From positions 248,001 through 312,000 of the forward strand of contig ML978139.1 of assembly GCA_010015805.1 (NCBI GenBank): 64,000 bases of DNA, given 5' to 3'. Position 1 is the stretch's first letter; each line of letters starts with the position of its first letter. The translations under genes were made by a program, and so were the position numbers. Positions 24,484 to 33,987 of this stretch are shown piece by piece. The notes beneath the pieces are model-generated. The model did no database searches, was not told the origin of the DNA, and was given only the letters and a program-made list of their open reading frames with translations. The DNA comes from Rhizodiscina lignyota. Taxonomy: Eukaryota > Ascomycota > Dothideomycetes > Aulographales > Rhizodiscinaceae.

Positions 24484-25890
24484 CTTTTGAGACGATCGTT
24501 AGTTAGAAGACGCTCCATGGTTCGGCAAGGCGACAAACAGACCATAATGACTGCAGAATGCGCTTAGCGCTTAGCACTTGATTGAGACGTGTTAGCTGAT
24601 AGACCGGTAGACAAAGAATCTGAAAATTCGTTGGAAAATTGATTCCTGTTGGAGAGCTGAAGCCTGAAGTCATTCCGAGCAATGGGATGCCGCCACGGGA
24701 AGGTAAATATGGGAGTTGAGATCGCTCTCAACCGGCAGGCTGAAGAGTCCCAAATCCTTCGAACGCACTGCCCCATCACCACACTAGAGGCGGATGTGTC
24801 CACTGCGAATGCAATACTTGAGCACGGTGGCGAGGTGCATACACTCCCTGATCAGGTAACGATTCACATCGCCCTGCCTCGCAGCTGGAATCCACCGCAC
24901 TTAATAAAAATTTGAATTCGCATTGTGAATTGAACTCTTTAAAGATTACTTTGGATGCAGATTCTGGGCTTGAAACGAAAGGAACGTTACATAGATAAAT
25001 TGATTGTCGCTCGGAAACTTTGCGACGTGTGCGTGTTTCACGGTCGCGAAGCTGCGAATCGTTCCAAGCCTCAGCCTGATGCCGATGCATCGATTATCTG
25101 ATTCGTGTGACTCGAGTGCGTTGAAAGTCCGGAATCTATGCATTTGTCAGGGCTTAGCATGGCTAGATTCAAGTGACTTCGATCAGGCTTTGGCTATTGT
25201 CCAAAATAAAAAGATCGAAAGAAGGCTAACGGAAAGGGAGCTAGTGAGTCGTTCTACAGGTATTTAAGAGGAAGAAGTTGAGATGAGACGGGAATTAATA
25301 GAGGACGGCGAAGACTGGACCGTAGATAACTTAAGAAAAGATATACTGTAGAGTACGGAGGAGATTGTGAAGATGAATACTCGGTAGACGCAAGAAAGTA
25401 GAAGATTGAGAGTAGTGAGCGCCCGGAGATCGACCGATTTTGGGGGCGTACTCACCTGCGCTTCGGTACATGGCCACCCATGGCCGACCACCCACCCAAC
25501 ATTGCCGGTCCTCGCAGCCTGAGTCGATGTCGGCCCGTAACAACACAGAGTTCCGAGGTCGCTGCAACCTCCTCTCCGCTCATCTTACTTGCAGGCACCG
25601 TAAATCTCGACGCCAATATCGAACTAATAGCTGTTAGCCTCAAAATCCTCCGGTAAATGTGCCACGGGGAGTATGCGATGCAACAACTACCAGGATACCT
25701 CCACCCGGCAGTATGTTGCCGCTACGCAGTCGAATAACCCGTGGGCCGCTCACCAGGAATATTGAGGAACCTCTGGACCTTGCTGATCCTTTCTCGGTCT
25801 CGTGAACTTGAAGCCTGACTAGCAAGTGTTATAAAATGGCATTGTCCCCGGAAAGCAGGTCTCGACTCCTGTTGAATCAGCTCGTCAATA
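24484..25890. other. 1.4 kb intergenic region, possible unplaced first exon and cryptic frames
   Basis: The upstream part probably contains the missing first exon of the minus-strand membrane protein (an open frame from about 24656 is a candidate). Minus-strand frames at 25264-25910 have protein-like stretches such as LPGGGILVVVASHTPRG but no model joins them convincingly. The end nearest 25890 is the MFS promoter. Confidence 0.4.
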
Positions 25891-27574
25891 ATGGGTGAAA
25901 TCGAGAACAAGGCGGCGGAAGTTCAAGCTGGACACACAAAGAAGGATGAGAAAGATGGCACAGACATATCCATTGCGGAAGAAGATGGGCATCATGTGCT
26001 CCCAGACACTTCAAAGCGGTACTACAGTCGCCTCTCAGTATGGCTCATGATTCTGTTCTCTGGTCTTGCCATTGGAAGCGATGGCTACAATGCCGCAGTT
26101 ATTGGAAACATTGAGCTCATATTGGCCGTTCTTTACCCGAATTCTCTGACGAATGCCATCTATAACCATCTCTCGAACGCTTTCCTCATTGGCATGATCA
26201 TTGGCATGCTGGGATTTGGTGTAGTGGCGGATCAACTCGGTCGTAAGACTGGTGCTGTCGCCACGACCATACTGCTCGTCTTAGGAATCATATTATCAAC
26301 TGCGGCATCGGGAACGGACGATACTGGCATGTTCTGGATGCTCATCATTGCACGTGGCATAGCTGGCATTGGTGCTGGCGGAGAGTAAGATCTCACTTCA
26401 ATCCAATGTACGTTGGAATCTGATTCTTCTTTAGATACCCAGTCTCCGGTGCTGGTGCAATCGAAGCCACGGATGAGAACGCCAAGGTTAGAAAGTATCG
26501 CGGTTTCATGGTCTCCCTTGTTTCTGGGTTCGCAGCGGACTTGGGCTACGTCTGGGGCGGACTGGTTCCCCTCCTCCTGCTTCTATGCACACGTCAAGAG
26601 GTTAGTAAGTATGGCATTGTGTGGCGGACTTCTCTTGCGTTGGGTCTGGTACCGCCGATATCAATTTTCTGGTTCCGGTGGAAAATGACGGTCTCAACAG
26701 CGTAAGCTATTATTCCACGTACAGCTTCATTGACAGACGCTAAATTGCACAGGTTCCGCAAATCGGCCATGAGGAAGCAGCGGGTGCCATACTGGCTGGC
26801 CATCAAACGCTATTGGAGGGCATTGCTTGGATGCTCTCTATCTTGGTTTCTGTATAACTACATAAGCGTTCCATTTGGGATCTTTGCAGCTACCATAACA
26901 TCACGTGTCAACGCCTCAGATTCTCTTGTCAAAACTCTTGGATGGGTAAGTATTACTCATCGTCTCTGGGGAAATTAATATCATTAACACCGAATCAGGG
27001 TGTCTTGATCAACTGCTTCTACGTCCCTGGCTCTCCCATCGGCGGCTACATCTGCGACAAGATCGGCCGTCGCAAGACGATGGCACTCGGTTTTGGTCTT
27101 CAGGCCATTCTCGGCTTCATTCTTGGTGGTGCTTATTTGCCGATTCAGAACGTCTTCCCGCTCTTTATCGTCATGTATGGCATCTTTCTGATGCTCGGGG
27201 AGGTCGGTCCTGGCGCGACAGTCATCCTCACTGCGAGCGAATGCTTCCCAACCTCCATCCGTGGCCAGATGATGGGTTTTGTATCAGCGTGGAGCAAAGC
27301 TGGGGCTGCGATCGGTACGCAGGTATTCACGGCGATCACCACGAGTATCCCGGACGAGGAGAAAGCGAATCAGACCGCGTTTTTAGTTGGCAGCGCATTC
27401 GCGGTAATTGGGACCTGCTCTGCGCTGTTCATCATTCCGGATGTACATCGCAGGCTGGACGATGAGGATGCGGCTTGGAAGGCATATCTTGCGGAGCATG
27501 GGTGGGAGGCGGACTGGGGAGACGAAGTCTCCAAGGATCCAAAGGGCATTATGATGGACGGAGTTGTTTCATAG
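25891..27574 (+). CDS. MFS transporter, sugar/phosphate-metabolite (Git1/PHS-like) type
   Basis: A 509-residue, 12-helix proton-coupled importer from exons 25891-26384, 26435-26701, 26753-26945 and 26999-27574. Helix 1 contains the family motif SGLAIGSDGYNAAVIGNI. The loop 2-3 signature is GVVADQLGRKTGAV, and GIGAGGEYPVSGAGAIEATD spans the first intron. The second-half motif is GGYICDKIGRRKTMALG and a PETKG-like region is replaced by IIPDVHRRLDDEDAAWKAYL. These features match fungal carriers related to glycerophosphoinositol and inorganic phosphate permeases, but sugars, polyols or carboxylates are possible. All four exons join in frame. Confidence 0.9.
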
Positions 27575-27942
27575 GAGTAATCCTTCTCCGCCAGAATCCT
27601 GTTGCCTGAGGATAAAAGTCTTTCCTGGGACATTTCTACATACCTAGTTGTGCATACGCACAGCCTTGTGGTGCCCCTGAATGCTGTCCGTGCGCACTGT
27701 CGGTGGTGGCTTGCAGGATACGAGAACTGTGCCACAAATATCCAGAACGTTTCAGCCTCGCGGTCCGCAATAATAATCTCCAAAAATACTGAGTACCGTT
27801 TGCTGCGCAATCCCTTTGGTGTTCAGCTTGGAGTTATGAATGAGGTGTTTGACTGATTTTGATCTGTCGCTTTTCGATAATTCAAACCCCGTTATCCCCC
27901 TTCGAGGTCAATAGCGCATACTCATTCACAACCTGATGGCGA
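27575..27942. other. Intergenic spacer
   Basis: Short spacer with no recognisable gene. Confidence 0.4.
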
Positions 27943-28892
27943 ATGCGCAGACTTTCGCGAGAATGCAAGTTATAATTTCATCTGTGTAACAATACTCCGT
28001 AAGCCAATTACTGACATTCTTATAGTGCTCTTCTCACGTTTACTCTGTTATCATACATTCCGCAATACTACAAAATCATTCTGCTTAATGACTCCTTCGG
28101 TGTCTTCAATGCTTACTGCAACGGAACCATTTATGCCGCTCTTTGCCAACTTTTTATGTGTGCACTCGACCATATCCAAGTGAACCAAGAAGCCGCAGCC
28201 GAACTGCAGGACTCGCTTGACGAAAAGCCGCAAAAACATGCGGATAGTGAAAAAGACCTCAAGAAACCAGAGCTCCCCAGGAGGGACGTGGAAGAACGAA
28301 AACCACCTTTTTCCATCTGGACGAACCTGCCCCTCCTTCAAGCAGGTCTCCACGTCGCTTGTAGTGAACTTCTGTATGCCATGTCCCATCTCTTCTGTTG
28401 CGGTGTTCGGCATACGCTTCAGCTCGCTAACTTAGAGGTCATAGCACGTTGTTCTGGCTGTTCTACACGCGAGAGCGATGGTCCAACAAATTCCTGGCAC
28501 TGACCATGAACAACCTACCGGGCACTATGGCAATGATGGTCGTGGGTGGAAGCAAGCTGGAATCCATCATGCGCTTCTTTCTCCCGTGTTCCCTGGTCCT
28601 CTTGGTCGTCGGAATGGGCCTACAAGCGGGCGGAACATACCTTGAGGGCCCAGGAGCGATGAGCACGACGACATTGATTGCCCAGGCAGGGATTTTTGGG
28701 TGTCTCGCCGCTACTTCGCTGTTATGGCCAGAGCCTGCGCATGAGAGGAAACAGTCAGAAGGAGAGCCGCGGTGGTGGTTCCGAATGAAGCCTTATTTGC
28801 AACCCATTGGGAGCGGTCTCTTTGCCGTAGGCCAGCTGGCCCTGTTTGTGGTGTGTCGGACTTCCGAAAAGAAGAGCCAGTATGATTTCTGA
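27943..28892 (+). CDS. Predicted PQ-loop-like multi-pass membrane protein
   Basis: Three exons fit: 27943-27968, 28026-28373 and 28445-28892, giving 273 residues in frame. Exon 1 is only 26 nt (MRRLSREC). The second exon opens with LLTFTLLSYIPQYYKIILL, a Pro-Gln signature and flanking pattern like PQ-loop transporters. This is followed by FGVFNAYCNGTIYAALCQL, a charged loop, and helices LTLFWLFYTRERW, FFLPCSLVLLVVGMGLQAGG, LIAQAGIFGCLAATSLLW and PIGSGLFAVGQLALFVV. The second intron (donor GTATGC, branch-like GCTAAC, acceptor CATAG) was chosen over shorter alternatives. Codon use looks real but the model is hand-built; it could be a decayed copy. Cargo and compartment unknown. Confidence 0.5.
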
Positions 28893-29472
28893 GTTCCGAG
28901 GGCCATTTGGAATGAACGTAAAGCACACAAGTGCAGCATACACCGGGAAATGAAGGACATGTCGCAAGCCCCCGGGACCAACCCGTATCTTCATGTATGG
29001 CATTGAGAATGCCATATACCTTGCACCAGTCACCGGGACCCTTCGGTAGCCGGATAAAATTGTTTTAATTGTTCGCTCCGGCCGAGTCTGATTCCGACTT
29101 CCTGCGCAGGTGAAAATGCGGGCTGATCTTGCACAAGGATGAGCAACCCGGTTCGAGGGTGACGAAAGAGTTGGCCTCCGTGCAAGCTGTAACACCCAAG
29201 GGTTAGCAGCTCTTGCACTTCAAGGCAAGCGAGAATATCTCCGAAAGCTTAGTTCTATATTCTTCAGAGTATATATGGTAGTAGCGTACCGTCTAAAACC
29301 TTGTGCACTTTATCATTTAGAGAGCGAGTTGAACGCGTGGCCGCATGTGTGCGCAACCTTGGTTCAATTAATCGCGAAGGCTGTACGTCTTAGCTGTGAC
29401 GTATCTTAAAAGCTGTGACCAACTTTGCCGCCGCCCTATTCCCCGGGAATGCGACTGTGGAAGGGTGGTGCA
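28893..29472. other. Intergenic spacer (convergent genes)
   Basis: No gene supported. Contains only 3' flanks. Confidence 0.4.
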
Positions 29473-30048
29473 TTAATCGTAGCTCGGCTCGAAGTCGAAA
29501 ACACCGTCACAACAGAAGCATATCCATTTCAAACTCTCCGATGCATTCCTGCTTGGCCTTGTATCATTGCCCTCATCCACTTCAACACCGTTTTCAAGAG
29601 CACCTTTGTGGTCGTCGGAATTGCCCTCATCAATGGCAGCGTTACTGTCACCCTCGTCAATGATCTCGTAATCCTCATTGCTTTCGTACTCCGAGTCTCC
29701 GTCGCCCTCCGTATTCTCATTTTCGAGTTCCGCTAGTTTATCTTTGAGCTTCGTACGTGCGACTTTCAGCTTTGCATGCTGCGCTTCGAGCTCTATCTTT
29801 AGCTCTTCGAACTCTGCATCTACAGCATCGAGCCTGTGGAGTCGTGCACGTAAATCATTGACGCTGGGCTTAGAACTTCTTGCGTCGCCACAAAAATTGC
29901 CAAAGGTGTTTCCGAATCCGGGGTCGATGCTCTCTTGACGGGTTTCGTCTTCGTTAGCATTGTACATGAAATTTGCCACTGCAGGATGGTAGGGCAGGAT
30001 TAGTGCAAGGTACGTGCACACCCCGAGAATAATCTCGATCATCTCCAT
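29473..30048 (-). CDS. Acidic coiled-coil protein with N-terminal hydrophobic segment, hypothetical
   Basis: A 191-residue intronless frame. The ATG at 30048 (MEMIEIILGVCTYLALILPY) is chosen; the open frame upstream begins at GTG. The first 25 residues are hydrophobic and could be a signal anchor. Residues about 70-110 form a heptad-like coiled coil (LRARLHRLDAVDAEFEELK, then ELEAQHAKLKVARTKLKDKL). The next 60 residues are strongly acidic and repetitive (EGDGDSEYESNEDYEIIDEG). The C-terminus has a Cys/Phe cluster, WICFCCDGVFDFEP. Nothing identifies a family. It may be a small lineage-specific gene; the possibility that it is spurious is real, given its simple composition. Confidence 0.5.
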   Translation of the reverse strand: MEMIEIILGVCTYLALILPYHPAVANFMYNANEDETRQESIDPGFGNTFGNFCGDARSSKPSVNDLRARLHRLDAVDAEFEELKIELEAQHAKLKVARTKLKDKLAELENENTEGDGDSEYESNEDYEIIDEGDSNAAIDEGNSDDHKGALENGVEVDEGNDTRPSRNASESLKWICFCCDGVFDFEPSYD

Positions 30049-30355
30049 GATGTCTATGATAGGAAAATTGAAAAAAAGCACGAAGATAGAGAGACGGTGT
30101 GATGGTGTGAAAGAGAAATGGAAGCCTTTAAAAATGAGTGTGCTGTACGTTCGAGGCCTTTCAACGTTGAGCGGTCAGAACCAGATTCGAGAAACCTTGA
30201 ACTTGACGAACGAGTCATAACAAAGACGTTGTACGGAATTCCATATAGCCGCTTATGATTGGGTGTCGGTTTTGGTCCTGTACAAACTTTGTTTCCAGAA
30301 TGTTGAGATGGTTAGAGACGGTCGGAGCTGAATATTCGTTGTTATTGATTATCTC
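30049..30355. other. Short intergenic spacer
   Basis: About 300 bp of promoter and 3' flank; nothing else seen. Confidence 0.4.
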
Positions 30356-31391
30356 TCAAGTCAATACAACAATTTTTCCACCAGCTTTGTTCTCCTCCAT
30401 AACTCGGTGCGCCTATCAAATTGTCAGCAGCAAAATATCTGATTGCAATGTGAATACTCACCTCAGCAATTTCATCGAGCTTGAAGACTTTCCCAACCTG
30501 AACCTTTGCGGTACCCTCTGAAACCTGCTTCACAAGCTCATTGTACGGCGTTTCCATGACTTCCTTTACCCCTCCGCCATAAATGGTCAAGCAAACGGCG
30601 CTTGGAATAAGTTCCATTGGGTTGACGTTGTCGAAACTCCACTTGTTACCGACAATGCCGGTTTCGCAGACGATGCCGCCTTGTTTGCAGCACTTTAACG
30701 AGTCTTTGAGAGTAGCCACACCGATGAGCTCCAGGACCTTGTCGAATGGTTCGTGAATCTTGTCGGCCAGGTTTCCATCGTCGATGAGCACCTCCGTTGC
30801 ACCGGCCCCTTTCATCAAATCGTCCTTCCCATGGCCCCGAGATGTCGAGACGATGACAGAGGCACCAGCGGCCTTTGCCAATCCGGCGGCTGCAAGACCC
30901 ACGCTCGTCGTTCCTCCGCGTATAAGCAGAGACTCTCCCTTCTTGAGCCTGAGCGCCTTGAATAAGCTACCATATGCTGTCTGGAACATCTCCGGCATAG
31001 CACCGAGGACTTCCCATGAAACACCCTTCGTGTCCACAGCCTGCACCTGCGTGACAGGAACGCAGGTATACTCCGCGTAACCGCCGTCGAACACCCTCCC
31101 CATGCCGCCCATGGCAGTGAACACGGTGGCACCTTTCTGGAACTCATCACCGGGACACTCTTCAACTTCGCCGGCCGCTTCGATGCCGAGCACGCGGGGG
31201 AACTGGATGCCCGGCGTGTGGCCTTGACGCGTGAAGAGCTCTGAGCGATTCAGGCCAAAGGCCCGTACTCGAATGAGGACCTGGCCTGGTTTTGGAGTTG
31301 GGATAGGCACACTCTCGACCTTGAGAACTTCTGCTCCACCGGGGGCGTGCATGACGGCTGCGCGCATTGTACGAGACATGGCTTTGAGCAT
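30356..31391 (-). CDS. MDR-family NADPH:quinone oxidoreductase-like dehydrogenase
   Basis: A 328-residue zinc-independent medium-chain dehydrogenase/reductase. Exons are 31391-30462 and 30412-30356; the small terminal exon supplies AHRVMEENKAGGKIVVLT after a 49-nt intron. N-terminal GroES-like domain: MRAAVMHAPGGAEVLKVES, RVRAFGLNRSELFTRQGHTP and VLGIEAAGEVEECPG. The nucleotide-binding motif is IRGGTTSVGLAAAGLAKAAG, followed by VIVSTSRG. The structural zinc cysteines of true alcohol dehydrogenases are absent, as in quinone oxidoreductases and enoyl reductases. It is divergently placed to an FAD monooxygenase, so both may act on an aromatic or quinone substrate. This pairing is inferred. Confidence 0.9.
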
Positions 31392-32324
31392 TAACTTGAG
31401 CAGACTTGCGATTCTGAAGTAGAGAAATAGAGAAGTGACGACTTTGTTGAGTATGGAGAAGGAGCATAAATGAAATGGCTTGGCATTTATATAGACCTCC
31501 TGGGAAGACTCGAATCGGGCTTCGGGCGGTCAGCGTCATTGATCGTGATAGTGAAATACGATCGAGGGAGTTGTGCGGCCGCTGAAGGATGACTCCAAGA
31601 TATCAACATGGCATCATTCTGCAGACCCTTGATAGAGTCCTGCCAGTCAGGACACGGTCGAGCACCCTCGTTTGGCAACCACGTTCAAGCCACGTTGATA
31701 GACTCCTGCAAGTGGCTTGATCAGACTCGGGTTCGGGTTCGAGCGAGTTACAAAAGTGGCTAAGTCGCTGACTGGCGGTCGGTCCCCGGATATTAAAAGC
31801 TTGAGTTGAGGCCGACACATCCGCCAAGACGTAGATGAAAGCCGGAATTATCGCCAGGTGTTAGTATATTCGGTGTCGTTATCCCACAATTTGAAGACGG
31901 TGTCCTATTCCAGCTTGTTCTTGTTGGTCTCTTCGTATCACTTGGCACTACAGCGGGCTGCTCCCTGTCCGGCGCTGCCGCGCTCTGTTCCATGTCAAAG
32001 GCCTGAGAAAGAATGTGGGGACGAGCCTCGAAACGAGCGGAACAAACTCAAAGGTGGTTAAAAGCTTTCGCGCTGGAAATTCAGGTGAAAGGGTGCTTCT
32101 TGACATGAAAACGTGATCATGAACGAGCCGTCTCACATGCCGAATCGGACGGTCTATCCCCGCAACATCAAACATCGGCACTTGAACAGCCTCCGACGTT
32201 GAAGGCTATAAGACTCAAGCACAATAGTTAAACAACATATTAGACATCTAGACATATCCTGAGTCTTTTACGACTAAATACTATTTCTCACGTTTGTCTC
32301 TTTCGCATTGGTTCACTTTTCAGC
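31392..32324. promoter_or_regulatory. Bidirectional spacer between divergent oxidoreductase genes
   Basis: About 930 bp between two divergently transcribed redox genes, probably containing both promoters. No gene is seen in it and no specific factor site is claimed. Confidence 0.45.
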
Positions 32325-33881
32325 ATGGCAACGGCGAATGGCGCATCGAAGGATGTCAAGAACCTCGATATTGTCGTGATTGGTGCAGGTGAGATTTTCT
32401 CTCAGTCTATAATTTCAGTCCATACCTGTTCTGTACGAGGCTTTCGAATAAGGAGCTAGGAGAATGCGGCTGCGAATTTGTTGAACAGATTGGAATCATC
32501 GGATCATCAAGTTATCGTCAACGACAACTTGTGCCTTGATATCACGTGTCGTCGAAGTTTCAAGTTCACAAGAGTTAACGACAGCATTTCTTCAGGAATG
32601 GGTGGCCTTGCGTGCGCACTCTCCCTCGCAAAGCAAGGGTTCACTCGCATATCTGTCTACGAAACGGCGTCGAATCTCGGCTTCGTCGGGGCAGGTATAC
32701 AACTCGCGCCCAATCTAGCCCGTATCCTGGACCGCCTCGGCGTCTGGGCCGACATTTTCAAAGAAGCGGTGGAAATCCGCGAGACTAGCATCCGTGAAGG
32801 CGCCGACGAGCACGAACTCGCACACGTCGACCTCTCCGATATTGAGGCCAAGTACGGGTACCCTCACAGCGTTGGCCACCGCTCCAGTTTGGCGGGACAA
32901 CTTTTCGAAGGCTGCAAGGGGGAGAAAGCAATCACATTCCACTTCTCAACGGGTGCTGAGGAGATCAAGAGATGGAGCTCACCACCATCATTCACAGCCG
33001 TGCCCCGGAACGCAGAACCCTACACCGTGGAAGCGGACATCATCCTCGCAGCGGATGGCATCAAATCCGCAGTCCGGACGTCCATGCTCAAAGAAATAAA
33101 TTGTGACGCCCAGATAACAGACAGCAAGACCGCCGCATACCGCATCATGCTGCACCGGCACCAGCTGGAGCACGACCCAGAGCTGCTCGAGCTCATCGAC
33201 AGCAACCGCGTGACGCGCTGGATAGGCGAGAAGCGCCACATAATCGCGTATCCTGTATCGAGCAAGCAGATATATAATATTAGCTCTGCGCAACCGGACG
33301 CTAACTTTGCCGAGGCACCGTCTGTCACATACACGACGAAAGGAAGCAAGGAGGCTATGCTGGATGTGTTCCATGACTTCTCCCCCAAGGTACTACGAAT
33401 GCTGGACCTGGTGCCGGAGGGCGAAGTGTGCGAGTGGCGTCTTCGCATCCATGCACCACTGCCGACTTGGGTCCATGGTGAGGTGGCGCTGGTGGGCGAT
33501 GCGTGCCATCCGACGCTTCCTCACTTGAACCAGGGCGCAGCGCAAGCCGTCGAAGATGCTGCGGTGCTCGGCGTTTGCCTGGCAAAATTACCGTCGACAA
33601 AACCGGAAGATATTTATAAAGCGCTGAGAGTGTATGAAAAGGTGAGGATGGATCGAGCATATCTGCTTGTCGATATGGCGACGCAGAGCGGGCGGGCTTT
33701 GCATTTGGGCGAAGGTACTGCGAAGGAAGAGCGAGACAAGGCATTTAGAGAAGCGAAAGAGAGAGGAGGAAAGTTGCCAGATCGATGGGCGGACGCAGAC
33801 GTGCAAAAGATGATCTTTGGGACTGATATTTGGAAGAAGGCTGAGGATGAATTTGACGAGTTGTTTGGAGCTGTATCATGA
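32325..33881 (+). CDS. FAD-dependent monooxygenase (salicylate hydroxylase/class A aromatic hydroxylase type)
   Basis: A 449-residue flavoprotein monooxygenase using NAD(P)H and O2 on an aromatic substrate. Exon 1 is 32325-32388; a 207-nt intron, long for this window, separates it from exon 2 (32596-33881). The intron falls within the Rossmann motif, giving IVVIGAGMGGLACALSLAKQG. Other family motifs are VGAGIQLAPNLARILDRLG, the middle ILAADGIKSAVR (the DG motif) and the second FAD motif VALVGDACHPTLPHLNQGA followed by AVEDAAVLG. No signal or membrane segment is visible; it is probably cytosolic. Salicylate-type activity is a family-level guess. It ends 107 bp from the convergent DUF726 gene. 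Confidence 0.9.
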
Positions 33882-33987
33882 TGTTAATATATTGCTCTTC
33901 GAATTTGAATCTGTACATATTAATCACACCGATACACATGCAGCAAGTTGGCACTCAATCATGCGGGTACGTGACGCTTCGAATAGG

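Noticed and set aside
28051-28413. 120-codon minus-strand open frame
   Set aside because: It is the antisense of the PQ-loop-like model's second exon and shows no domain.
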